This document shows positions 48,930-57,883 of a stretch of DNA of 64,000 nucleotides, one piece after another. The position numbers were made by a program, and so were the translations under genes. Origin of the DNA: Larkinella sp. C7 (GTDB taxonomy: Bacteria > Bacteroidota > Bacteroidia > Cytophagales > Spirosomataceae); NCBI RefSeq assembly GCF_006149005.1, contig NZ_VBSL01000001.1:806001-870000 (forward strand), in the 5' to 3' direction. Below the pieces are notes generated by a model. It was not told where the DNA came from. It saw only the letters and a list, made by a program, of their open reading frames with translations, and ran no database searches. Within the stretch, counting starts at the first letter, position 1, and every line of letters starts with the position of its first letter.

Positions 48930-51900
48930 ATGAAGCAAATCTACTCTCTGCTACTGGTCTGGATTGTCGTCAGCGGCCTCGGAAAAGCCTGGGCGCAAGA
49001 CCGAACGCTTTCGGGCAAAATCACCAGTTCGTCTGATGGCACTCCCCTGCCCGGCGTCAACGTGGTGGCCAAAGGTTCTTCAAAAGGCAGCGTTTCGGAC
49101 GTTAACGGAAATTATTCCCTGCTGGCTCCGGCCGGCACCAAAACGCTGGTCTTCTCCTACATTGGCTTTCTGACCCAGGAAGCACCTGTTTCGGCCTCCT
49201 CCAACGCCATCAACGTGACGATGACGGAAGCCAGCCAGAGCCTCGACGAAGTTATTGTTTCAGGTCTGGCTACGAGCGTCAAACGCAGCAATGCCGCCAA
49301 TGCCGTTACCCGGATTTCGTCGGAAGAACTGGTCGGAAAAACCCGCCCGGTGACCCTCGATGCCGCCATGAGCGGTAAAATTGTCGGGGCCAACATCGTG
49401 CAGAACAGTGGTGCGCCCGGCGGTGGGATTTCCGTGAAACTGCGCGGAATTTCGTCCATCAACGGAAGTTCCGAACCCCTGTATGTCATCGATGGCGTTT
49501 TCGTCAACAACTCGCAGTTTGCCACCGGGGCCGGCTCCGGCTCGTTCAGCGGGGCGGGCACCAACCAGGATCAGGCCCCCAACCGGATTTCGGACATCAA
49601 TCCCGCCGACATCGAGTCGATGGAAATTCTGAAAGGTCCCAGTGCGGCCGCTATCTACGGAACCCGCGCCAATGCCGGGGTGATTATCATTACTACGAAA
49701 AAAGGGAAAGCGGGCAAAACCAAAGTGAGTTTCGGTCAGGATGTCGGCTTTTCTTCTGCTACCAAACTGCTGGGTTATGAAGGCTTCAGCCTGGACCCCA
49801 TTGGCCCGGAAGGACAGACCAAATTCGACTACGTTTTTGGCAATGGAACCGTGGGCAGTGGCAGCAAAACCGAAATCGACCTGTGGCAGAAAGCCACCGC
49901 CGAAGGCAAGTTGTATGATTACGAAAAGTACATTTACGGCAATACTGGCAAAATCACCAACACCCGGTTAAGCATTTCCGGCGGGAATGACAAGACCAAA
50001 TTTTACATGGCGGCTGGTTTGAACGACGAAACCGGCATTCAAAAAGGAACCGGTTTTCAACGGAAGTCGATCCGTCTGAACGTGGATCACAAGCTGGCGA
50101 AATGGGTCGATTTTTCGATCGGTTCCAGCTACATGCAGACGGGCGCCCAGCGGAGTTTCAGCGGGAACGACAACCGGGGCGTTTCGATTGGCTATACCCT
50201 GGCCTATACTCCTAATTATGCCCAGTTGATGCCCGTCAACGGCGTTTACCCACAGTCCCGCTACACCGGCGACAGCCCGGTTGCCATTGCCGAGCGGACG
50301 ATCAACGACGAACTCACCAACCGGTTTATTCAGTCGTTTACCAGCAACATTTACTTCCTGCAAAAACCGAACAGCACGCTGAAACTGGCCCTCCAGGGCG
50401 GTCTGGATTATGTCAACACGGAAGCGGAAGTGTATTTCCCGGAAGATTTGCAGTCGCAGCTCACCCGGGCCACGCCCGGTGCTTCCCGGTATTCGAAAAA
50501 CCGGAGCTTCAACACCAATTTGCAGGCTTTCCTGATTTACAACTGGCAGTTGCTGGGCGGCAAACTCGACCTGACGTCGCAGGTGGGAACGGTGCGGCTC
50601 TCGACCGACAACGATTTTAGCTGGATTCAGGGTGACGGTTTGTTACCCAAGCAGAAGAATCCCAACACCGGGAGCGTTCGTACGTTCAGCGAAACCTGGC
50701 AGACCTGGCAGGATGTGGGTCTGATTGCCCAGCAGGAAGCCAATTACCAGGATAAAATCATCGGTACGCTGGGGATTCGCTTCGACAAATCGAGCCTGAA
50801 CGGCGACAATGCGAAATGGTACGGTTTTCCACGGGCATCACTGGCGGTTAACCTGACGAAATTCGGATTCTGGTCCTACGAACCCATCAGCCAGTTCAAA
50901 CTCCGGGGGGCTTTTGGCCGGACCGGGGGTGTACCGGCTTATGGAAACCTCTTCACCTCACTCGGAACCACCATCATCGACGGCCAACTGGGTTCTGTAA
51001 CTCCCACGAGCGTTGGAAACCCGACCATCGAGCCCGAAACGGCGCAGGAAGTGGAATGGGGCGTCGATCTGGGCTTGTTCAAAAACCGGGTTAGTCTGGA
51101 AGCGACCTATTACGACAAAAAAATCTTCAACCTGCTGAATCCCTACACGTTATCATCCGGAACGGGGGTTACGCAGTTCAACGCCTATCCGGTCGGTGAC
51201 TTGCAAAACCGGGGGGTTGAACTGGGCCTGAACGTCACACCGGTCGAGATGTCGAATTTCACCTGGACCTCCTCGGTGCAATACTGGTTCAACCGCAGCA
51301 AAATCACGCGGCTGGAAATTCCGAACACGACGGTGGGTTCCGGTTTCAGTATTTACGGACGCAACCAGTTGCGTTTGGGCGAATCGCCAACCCGCTGGTA
51401 TGGCTCCCCGAACGTTCCGGATGCACAGGGCGTTGCCCAGGCGACCCGCTACGAAGACGCGCAGCCGAAATACCAGGTTTCGTTTTCCAACCAGTTCAAG
51501 CTTTTCCAAAGCTTCGACTTCGGATTCCTGCTGCACACCAGCCAGGGGAATCATAACTCCAACCTGACGACCAAACAGAAAGATACGGGCGGTACGACGA
51601 AAGACTGGAGCCAGGTCGACAATTTGTATGGCAACGTGGGACTGCCCAACGGACGCGCCCGGCTGCCGGCCAACCCCAACGTAACGGCCCGTGAATTCAT
51701 TCAGGATGCGAGTTATGTGCGGCTGCGCGAGGTTTCGCTCTACTACACGGTTCCCAGGGCCATTCTGGGCAAAGCGTTTGCCAATGTGGTGTCCAACATC
51801 CGGATCGGTACGTCGGCCCAAAACCTGCTGACCTTTACCAAATACGAAGGCTACGATCCCGAAGCGTCGAACTTTGGAAACCAGTCGGTGGGCGCGAGCG

Positions 51901-51962
51901 TCGACAATGCCGCTTTCCCGAACAGCAAACGGATTTTCTTCCACATTGCGGTTGATTTTTAG
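48930..51962 (+). CDS. SusC/RagA TonB-linked outer-membrane receptor
   Basis: A 1010-residue receptor from the ATG at 48930, where the signal peptide begins (MKQIYSLLLVWIVVSGLGKAWA). A carboxypeptidase-regulatory-like domain follows (about 25-110, LSGKITSSSDGTPLPGVNVVAKG), then the plug with EPLYVIDGVFVNNS and the barrel. Unlike the receptor at 2107 it has no STN domain, so it should not signal through FecR/sigma. It heads an operon with SusD, an esterase-like and a CocE-like gene. Confidence 0.95.
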   Translation: MKQIYSLLLVWIVVSGLGKAWAQDRTLSGKITSSSDGTPLPGVNVVAKGSSKGSVSDVNGNYSLLAPAGTKTLVFSYIGFLTQEAPVSASSNAINVTMTEASQSLDEVIVSGLATSVKRSNAANAVTRISSEELVGKTRPVTLDAAMSGKIVGANIVQNSGAPGGGISVKLRGISSINGSSEPLYVIDGVFVNNSQFATGAGSGSFSGAGTNQDQAPNRISDINPADIESMEILKGPSAAAIYGTRANAGVIIITTKKGKAGKTKVSFGQDVGFSSATKLLGYEGFSLDPIGPEGQTKFDYVFGNGTVGSGSKTEIDLWQKATAEGKLYDYEKYIYGNTGKITNTRLSISGGNDKTKFYMAAGLNDETGIQKGTGFQRKSIRLNVDHKLAKWVDFSIGSSYMQTGAQRSFSGNDNRGVSIGYTLAYTPNYAQLMPVNGVYPQSRYTGDSPVAIAERTINDELTNRFIQSFTSNIYFLQKPNSTLKLALQGGLDYVNTEAEVYFPEDLQSQLTRATPGASRYSKNRSFNTNLQAFLIYNWQLLGGKLDLTSQVGTVRLSTDNDFSWIQGDGLLPKQKNPNTGSVRTFSETWQTWQDVGLIAQQEANYQDKIIGTLGIRFDKSSLNGDNAKWYGFPRASLAVNLTKFGFWSYEPISQFKLRGAFGRTGGVPAYGNLFTSLGTTIIDGQLGSVTPTSVGNPTIEPETAQEVEWGVDLGLFKNRVSLEATYYDKKIFNLLNPYTLSSGTGVTQFNAYPVGDLQNRGVELGLNVTPVEMSNFTWTSSVQYWFNRSKITRLEIPNTTVGSGFSIYGRNQLRLGESPTRWYGSPNVPDAQGVAQATRYEDAQPKYQVSFSNQFKLFQSFDFGFLLHTSQGNHNSNLTTKQKDTGGTTKDWSQVDNLYGNVGLPNGRARLPANPNVTAREFIQDASYVRLREVSLYYTVPRAILGKAFANVVSNIRIGTSAQNLLTFTKYEGYDPEASNFGNQSVGASVDNAAFPNSKRIFFHIAVDF

Positions 51963-51981
51963 TCTCCAAACGTTTTCCTCT

Positions 51982-53364
51982 ATGAAATTTTCTCTAAAAC
52001 ATACCATTCTTCTGGCCGGACTTGCTTTTGCGATGCCGTCCTGTAGCTTTTTTGAAGTCGAAGACACCATCGACCCCAACAACCCCGCCCTGGAGTCTAT
52101 CCTGACCAACGCGTCCCGGATCCAGATCAACCAGATGGGCATCGGCATCCAGTCGTCTTTCCGCAACGGCCAGTCGAATCTGGTTCGGGTTACCGGCTCC
52201 ATTGGCCGGGAAATCTACAACCTGGCTTCCACGGAGCTGACCTGGACCACCGAATTACTGGGAACGACCAACGGCGGTTTTAGCGCAACCACCTTATTCA
52301 ACGGTTATTACAGCGATTACGCCCAGACCCGTCGCCGGGCCGAGTATTTTAAACTGGCCGCCGAAAATTCCGCCCCCAGCGCGCTGACCGACGCCGAAAA
52401 GCAGGGGATTCGGGGTTTTGCCAATACCGTATCGGCCTACACGATGTTGTGTATGCTCAACATGCAGTATAAAAATGGCATCCGGATCAAATACACGGAC
52501 TTGTACAGCCCGGGTGACATGCTGAAACCGGGACCGTTTGTGTCCTACGAAGAAGCGCTGAACGAAATCCGGCGGTTGCTGGACGAAGGAGCAACGCAAC
52601 TGGCTGCCGGTGGAACGGCTTTCGGATTTACGATGACGAGCGGTTATGCCGGGTTCAATACGCCCGCCAATTTCCGAAAATTCAACCGGGCACTGGCCGC
52701 ACGGACGGCGATGTACCAGCAGGACTGGACGGGTTTGTTGACCACCCTGAACGAATCGTTTTTCGACCTGAACGGTGCGCTGACCACCGGCCCCAATTTT
52801 ACGTATTCAACCACCTCGGGGGATATCACGAATCCGCAATTTCAGCAACTGAACACGACGGCTTCGCCCGTGGTCGCCCAGGCGTTGTTTATCTCTCAGG
52901 CCGAAGCGGGTGATACGCGGGTGACGAAAAAAGTAACGAAACGCACCTCCGCCCGCGCTCTAAACGGGATTATTGGTGAGTACGACGTGTCGATGTATCC
53001 GCTCAGTACCAATCCGATCTCGATCATCCGGAACGAAGAACTGATTCTGATGTATGCCGAAGCGATGATTCAAACCGGCAAACTGGCGGATGCCGTAACA
53101 GCCCTGAACAAGGTTCGGGTTGGTGCCGGATTAAAGGAACTGGCGACCGCCAAACCGGCGATTCTGAACGACAAAAATGCCCTGATCGACGAGTTGCTGA
53201 ATCAACGCCGGTATTCGTTGTTTTACGAAGGCCACCGCTGGTTCGACATGCGACGCTACGGCCGTCTGGCCCAGCTTCCGAACGATCAGCCGAATCATAA
53301 AGTGTACGATCAACTGATTCGTCCGTTTGCCGAAGTTCAGTGGGATGCCAAAAATCCGCAGTAA
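51982..53364 (+). CDS. SusD-like lipoprotein
   Basis: A 460-residue SusD-like protein from the ATG at 51982; the signal ends at the lipobox in AFAMPSCSFFEVEDTIDPNNP. It is of the SusD-like_2/3 type, with FANTVSAYTMLCMLNMQYKNGI in the helical part and RNEELILMYAEAMIQTG, LNQRRYSLFYEGHRWFDMRRYG near the end. It starts 19 bases after its SusC partner and binds the same ligand at the surface. Confidence 0.93.
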   Translation: MKFSLKHTILLAGLAFAMPSCSFFEVEDTIDPNNPALESILTNASRIQINQMGIGIQSSFRNGQSNLVRVTGSIGREIYNLASTELTWTTELLGTTNGGFSATTLFNGYYSDYAQTRRRAEYFKLAAENSAPSALTDAEKQGIRGFANTVSAYTMLCMLNMQYKNGIRIKYTDLYSPGDMLKPGPFVSYEEALNEIRRLLDEGATQLAAGGTAFGFTMTSGYAGFNTPANFRKFNRALAARTAMYQQDWTGLLTTLNESFFDLNGALTTGPNFTYSTTSGDITNPQFQQLNTTASPVVAQALFISQAEAGDTRVTKKVTKRTSARALNGIIGEYDVSMYPLSTNPISIIRNEELILMYAEAMIQTGKLADAVTALNKVRVGAGLKELATAKPAILNDKNALIDELLNQRRYSLFYEGHRWFDMRRYGRLAQLPNDQPNHKVYDQLIRPFAEVQWDAKNPQ

Positions 53365-53386
53365 CCTAACCCCTAACCCCCATTTT

Positions 53387-55015
53387 ATGAATCATTTCCA
53401 CAGTAAGATCGCCCGTCGATTGCTGATCGTCCTGGCGTTTCTGACCTCGTTTACTGGTTTTGCCCAGACGAAGCTCAAGTTTGAACTTTCGTTTCCGGCT
53501 GCCATCAGCTCAACGCCACTGACGGGCCGGATGTTTCTGATCATTACGCGCAAAGACAGCACCGAACCCCGGCAGCAGGTGGGCCGCTACGGCACGCAGT
53601 TCTGGGGAGCGGATTTCGAAAAACTGGCTGCGGGCAAAGCTGTCACCATCGACGGTTCTACGCTGGGTTATCCCATCAACGCGCTGAAAGATGTTCCGAA
53701 AGGCGAGTACTTTGTGCAGGCGGTTTTGAACAAATACACCGAATTCAAGCGGTCGGACGGCCACACGGTCTGGATGCACATGGACCAGTGGGAAGGCCAG
53801 CAGTGGACGCGCTCGCCGGGGAACGTCTACAGTGCGGTTCAGAAAATCACGATCGATCCGGCGAAAAGCGAAACCATCAAGCTGGAAGTGACGAAGGTGA
53901 TTCCGCCCATTTCGGTGCCTGCGGATACCAAATGGGTGAAGCACATCAAAATCCAGAGTGCCAAACTAACGAAATTCTGGGGCCATCCGATTTTTATCGG
54001 TGCCACCATTCTGCTGCCGAAAGGCTACGACGAGGAACCTACCCGGCTCTATCCGACGGTGTATCAGCAAGGCCACTTTTCGACCGCGCCCCCGTTCCGG
54101 TTTGCCGAAAACCCGAACAACGAGTTTTACAAAGACTGGACGGCGGATAATGCCCCCCGGTTTATTGCCATCACGCTGCAACATCCGTCGCCTTACTTCG
54201 ATGATTCGTACGCGGTCAACTCGGCCAACAACGGCCCGTTTGGCGACGCCATTCACGAAGAATTGATCCCGGAAATTGAAACGAAATTTCGTTGCATCCG
54301 CGAAGGCTACGCCCGTTTACTCACGGGTGGTTCGACCGGTGGTTGGGAATCGTTTGCGCTCCAGGTCTGGTATCCCGAGTTTTACGGTGGCACCTGGTCG
54401 TTTGCCCCCGATCCGCTCGACTTCTGGAACGTGGAAGGCATCGATATTTACAAAGACAAAAATGCGTTTTACAAAGAATACGAGTGGTATAAAGTCCCTA
54501 CGACCAACACGCGCATCCCGGCAACGGGCGAACCCCGCCTGACCTCCGAACAGCGCAACATGATGGAGTTGGTCAATGGCACGAAAGGGCGGTCGGGCGG
54601 TCAGCTCGACGTCTGGAGTTCGGTGTTCGGGCCGGTCGGTGCCGACGGGTATTTCAAACCGCTGTTCGACAAAAAGACCGGGGTGATCGATCCCAGCGTG
54701 GCCGCTTACTGGAAGGAACATTATGATTTGCGGCATTACCTGGAGAAAAACTGGGCAACCGTTGGGCCGAAGCTGGTGGGCAAGCTAAACATCATCGTTG
54801 GGCGGATGGACGATTTCTTCCTTAACTTTGGGGTGTATAAAGTCGACGAGTTTTTGAGCAAAACCACCAATCCGGCTTACGGCGGTTCGGTGACCTACGG
54901 CGACCGCGGTGGTCATAGCTGGCGGCCCTACTCCAACGGCGAATTGCTCAAAATCATGGATGCGCACATCAAAAAGATGGCTCCGGCCAAGGGTGCAACG
55001 ACGAAAGCCAATTAG
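53387..55015 (+). CDS. Exported esterase-like alpha/beta-hydrolase
   Basis: A 542-residue protein from the ATG at 53387, where a signal peptide begins (after MNHFHSKIARR). An N-terminal beta-domain (about 25-190) precedes an alpha/beta-hydrolase of the putative-esterase (Esterase D/feruloyl esterase-like) kind: YPTVYQQGHF, the nucleophile elbow TGGSTGGWESFALQVWYPEFYGG and a late His in YGDRGGHSWRPYSNGELLK. It is the third gene of the SusC/D operon. Ester or peptide substrate not determinable. Confidence 0.8.
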   Translation: MNHFHSKIARRLLIVLAFLTSFTGFAQTKLKFELSFPAAISSTPLTGRMFLIITRKDSTEPRQQVGRYGTQFWGADFEKLAAGKAVTIDGSTLGYPINALKDVPKGEYFVQAVLNKYTEFKRSDGHTVWMHMDQWEGQQWTRSPGNVYSAVQKITIDPAKSETIKLEVTKVIPPISVPADTKWVKHIKIQSAKLTKFWGHPIFIGATILLPKGYDEEPTRLYPTVYQQGHFSTAPPFRFAENPNNEFYKDWTADNAPRFIAITLQHPSPYFDDSYAVNSANNGPFGDAIHEELIPEIETKFRCIREGYARLLTGGSTGGWESFALQVWYPEFYGGTWSFAPDPLDFWNVEGIDIYKDKNAFYKEYEWYKVPTTNTRIPATGEPRLTSEQRNMMELVNGTKGRSGGQLDVWSSVFGPVGADGYFKPLFDKKTGVIDPSVAAYWKEHYDLRHYLEKNWATVGPKLVGKLNIIVGRMDDFFLNFGVYKVDEFLSKTTNPAYGGSVTYGDRGGHSWRPYSNGELLKIMDAHIKKMAPAKGATTKAN

Positions 55016-55033
55016 TATAACCAACGCAATCGC

Positions 55034-56947
55034 ATGAAAATCAGTCTGAAAATACCGTCGATTTGCCAGCTGCTGCTGCTGGCGGTGGTCGTTGCTCTGA
55101 GTCATCCACTGCTGGCGCAAGTGCCGGGAGTCAACAAGGCGGATTCGTTGTACATCCGGGAAAACTACGTCAAGACGGAAGTGATGGTGCCGATGCGCGA
55201 CGGGGTGAAACTGTTCACATCGATTTATACGCCGAAAAATACCTCGCAGAAATACCCGATCATGTTCGATCGCACGCCCTACAGCGTGGCTCCTTACGGA
55301 GCCGATGCGTATAAAACGTCGCTGGGACCTTCGATGGCGTTCGCCAAAGACGGTTATATCTTTGTTTATCAGGATGTTCGGGGTCGCTGGATGTCGGAAG
55401 GCAACTTTGTAGCGGTTCGGCCGCACATTCCCGACAAGAAGAAAAAAACCGATGTGGACGAAAGTTCGGATACCTACGATGCCATCGACTGGCTGATCAA
55501 AAACATTCCGAACAACAACGGCAAGGTGGGCACCTGGGGCATTTCGGCACCCGGTTTCTACACGACCATGACCGCCATCGACGCCCACCCGGCCCTCAAG
55601 GCGGTTTCGCCCCAGGCACCGGTAACGGACTGGTACATGGGCGACGACCGGCACCACAACGGCGCCTTTTTTCTGATGGGTACCTTCGCCTTTCTATCGT
55701 CGTATGGCCAGCCGCGCCCGGTTCCAACCACCAAGGGAGGACCCCGTTTCAACGGCTACTACACCCCGGATTCGTATAAATTTTACATGAATGTCGGGCC
55801 GCTGTCGAAGGTCAACGAAAAGTATTTCAAAGGCGAAAATGCGCTCTGGCAGGAGATGATGGTACACGATGCCTACGATGAATACTGGCAAAGCCGGACG
55901 CCCGTTCCGCACCTGAAAAATATCAAACCGGCCATCATGACCGTGGGCGGGTGGTTCGATCAGGAAGATTTGTACGGGCCGCTCAAGACTTACGCGGGCA
56001 TCGAAAGCAAGAATCCGAAAACAAAAAACCTGCTGGTCATGGGGCCGTGGATTCACGGCGGCTGGGCGCGCAGCACCGGCGAATCGCTGGGAAATATTCG
56101 TTTTGGCGCCAAAACGTCGCTGTATTACCGGGAAAAAATTGAGCTGCCATTTTTCAATCATTACCTGAAAGACGGTCCCGATCCGCAACTGCCGGATGCG
56201 TCTATTTTTCTGACGGGTTCCAATGAGTGGAAGCAATACAGCCAGTGGCCCCCCAAAGAGTCGGAAGAACGCAGCATTTATTTACACGCCAACGGCAAGC
56301 TGTCGTTCGAAGCGCCAAAGGAAACCGAAGCGGTTTTTGACGAATACGTGAACGATCCCAAGAAACCGGTTCCGTATACGAACAACATCCAGATTATCCG
56401 GGGTGCCGATTTTATGTATGAAGACCAGCGGTTTGCGGCTGCCCGCCCCGACGTGATGGTGTATGAGTCGGAAGCGTTGACGGAAGACCTGACGATTACC
56501 GGGAATGTGATGGCGAATCTGTTTGTCACCTCAACCGGAACGGATGCGGATTTTGTGGTGAAACTGATCGATGTCTATCCCGACACGACAACGGCCACCA
56601 GCCCGATTCCAACGACCAAAATGGCCGGTTTTCAGTTGCTGGTGCGGGGCGAAGTGATGCGGGCGAAATTCCGCAACAGCTTCTCCAAGCCGGAACCGCT
56701 GAAACCGGGTGAAGTGGCTGAAGTGAGGTTCGACATGCAGGATGCGGCCCATACGTTCAAAAAAGGCCACAAAATGATGGTACAGGTGCAGAGTTCGTGG
56801 TTCCCGCTGGTCGACCGCAATCCGGGCAAGTTCATGAACATCTACGACGCTACGGAAGCCGATTTCCAGAAAACCACCCAACGGGTTTATTTCTCAAACA
56901 AGAATCCCTCGCACGTCAAGGTGCGGGTGTTGAACAAGGGTATTTGA
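55034..56947 (+). CDS. CocE/NonD family hydrolase (peptidase S15-like)
   Basis: A 637-residue exported enzyme with a signal peptide (SICQLLLLAVVVALSHPLLA). The X-Pro dipeptidyl-peptidase/CocE fold is clear: EVMVPMRDGVKLFTSIYTP, FVYQDVRGRWMSEG, the nucleophile in VGTWGISAPGFYTTMTAI, and HGGW-like and C-terminal beta-sandwich parts (EVRFDMQDAAHTFKKGHKMMVQVQSSWFPLVDRNPG). It cleaves acyl esters, amides or Xaa-Pro bonds. As the last gene of the SusC/D operon it suggests that the imported nutrient is an ester- or peptide-linked compound rather than a plain glycan. Confidence 0.92.
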   Translation: MKISLKIPSICQLLLLAVVVALSHPLLAQVPGVNKADSLYIRENYVKTEVMVPMRDGVKLFTSIYTPKNTSQKYPIMFDRTPYSVAPYGADAYKTSLGPSMAFAKDGYIFVYQDVRGRWMSEGNFVAVRPHIPDKKKKTDVDESSDTYDAIDWLIKNIPNNNGKVGTWGISAPGFYTTMTAIDAHPALKAVSPQAPVTDWYMGDDRHHNGAFFLMGTFAFLSSYGQPRPVPTTKGGPRFNGYYTPDSYKFYMNVGPLSKVNEKYFKGENALWQEMMVHDAYDEYWQSRTPVPHLKNIKPAIMTVGGWFDQEDLYGPLKTYAGIESKNPKTKNLLVMGPWIHGGWARSTGESLGNIRFGAKTSLYYREKIELPFFNHYLKDGPDPQLPDASIFLTGSNEWKQYSQWPPKESEERSIYLHANGKLSFEAPKETEAVFDEYVNDPKKPVPYTNNIQIIRGADFMYEDQRFAAARPDVMVYESEALTEDLTITGNVMANLFVTSTGTDADFVVKLIDVYPDTTTATSPIPTTKMAGFQLLVRGEVMRAKFRNSFSKPEPLKPGEVAEVRFDMQDAAHTFKKGHKMMVQVQSSWFPLVDRNPGKFMNIYDATEADFQKTTQRVYFSNKNPSHVKVRVLNKGI

Positions 56948-56959
56948 GAGTTGATAATA

Positions 56960-57012
56960 AAAAGCCGCCGGGCCGTAAGGGAGAGATTCCTTGACGGCCC
57001 CGGCGGCTTTTT
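56960..57012. terminator. Bidirectional terminator after the CocE-like gene
   Basis: AAAAGCCGCCGG (from 56960) pairs with CCGGCGGCTTTT (ending about 57011), with inner GGCCGT/ACGGCC and TAAGG/CCTTG. The A and T flanks let it serve both strands; it also overlaps the stop of the PIN gene. Confidence 0.8.
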
Positions 57013-57442
57013 ATTGATGAAACGATTTTAAAATATCGATGAATTCATCAATATTTATCACTTGTAATCGAGGAAAAGGAATACCCTTGAGAATAGTAAA
57101 GTGACGGTCGTTGGTGACAATAAAATCGGCGTTACAGGCTACAGCACAATCGACAAACTTATTATCATCCGGGTCATTTTTAATTAGCTCCCAGCGGAAG
57201 AATTTAGTAACCAGAGCAACATTGGGGGCATTATCAATGACTTCTAAAACATCCTGCGTTATTGTCGGTCCCAGATGATGTGGTTGTTCAAAAATCTCTT
57301 CGTATTCGTCTAAAATGTCACCCGTTACACAAAGTGTGTAGATTCCATTCAGAAAAGCACGGTAAATAAGGTGATAGCGGGAACGGTCAGAAATTGATAC
57401 TAATAGCACATTGGTATCAATAGTAACTTTAAGATCCGACAT
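57011..57442 (-). CDS. PIN-domain RNase toxin of a toxin-antitoxin pair
   Basis: A 143-residue protein of the putative PIN toxin family. Acidic active-site residues are in place: IDTNVLL (Asp), DILDEYEEIFEQP (Glu), NDPDDNKFVDCAVACNADFIVTNDRHF (Asp cluster). PIN toxins cut RNA with Mg2+ or Mn2+. The gene starts 15 bases after the end of a small upstream gene, as usual for antitoxin-toxin order. Its stop overlaps the operon terminator. Confidence 0.88.
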   Translation of the reverse strand: MSDLKVTIDTNVLLVSISDRSRYHLIYRAFLNGIYTLCVTGDILDEYEEIFEQPHHLGPTITQDVLEVIDNAPNVALVTKFFRWELIKNDPDDNKFVDCAVACNADFIVTNDRHFTILKGIPFPRLQVINIDEFIDILKSFHQ

Positions 57443-57457
57443 AATGCGGTTTATTAC

Positions 57458-57688
57458 CTATTTGCGATAAGGAGTCCGCAGATGGGCATTTAAAATCTCG
57501 TCTACTTTTTGGTCATCCCACGCCTGTTCATCCCACGTTTTGTTAGCTCCTTCAATGGATTTCTGAGCGAAGTAATCGACAATGATCTTCTTAATCTCCA
57601 GCCAGTGCTCACTATCGACCTCTCTTGAAAACATTTTTAGTAATTCAAGTTGGGGCTGATTAAGAGGGGTTTGCAACGAATTTTCCAT
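57458..57688 (-). CDS. Probable antitoxin of the PIN pair
   Basis: A 76-residue charged protein (TPLNQPQLELLKMFSREVDSEHWLEIKKIIVDYFAQKSIEGANKTWDEQAWDDQKVDEILNAHLRTP in outline). No classic Phd or MazE DNA-binding motif is evident, but size, order and spacing to the PIN gene are those of an antitoxin. The acidic C-terminal half would suit neutralisation of the PIN domain. A promoter with a perfect inverted repeat lies upstream. Confidence 0.7.
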   Translation of the reverse strand: MENSLQTPLNQPQLELLKMFSREVDSEHWLEIKKIIVDYFAQKSIEGANKTWDEQAWDDQKVDEILNAHLRTPYRK

Positions 57689-57735
57689 AGGCTAATTCCC
57701 GAAATTCAGCATTCCTACTGAGTAATTTGCTTATT

Positions 57736-57784
57736 CAAAGATACACAATGCCTAACGTAATTTTCAACAAAAATTACGTTAGGC
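57736..57784 (-). promoter_or_regulatory. PIN pair promoter with perfect inverted repeat
   Basis: CAAAGATA (57736-57743) reads TATCTTTG on the minus strand, an exact -7 box ahead of the antitoxin start at 57688. Just upstream of it a perfect 15-bp inverted repeat, GCCTAACGTAATTTT (57750-57764) with AAAATTACGTTAGGC (57770-57784), covers the spacer and the likely -33 region. This is where an autoregulating antitoxin would be expected to bind. Confidence 0.6.
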
Positions 57785-57835
57785 TAATTCTTCTACTTTT
57801 TCGCATAAACAATCTCCCTTTCCAATCGAAACCCA

Positions 57836-57843
57836 TACCTTTG
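57836..57843 (+). promoter_or_regulatory. Sialidase gene -7 box
   Basis: TACCTTTG is an exact TAnnTTTG, 40 bases ahead of the start at 57884. Confidence 0.45.
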
Positions 57844-57883
57844 GGTTCAAATTCCTTCCCTGAAAAAACCGTTTACTTTCCCA

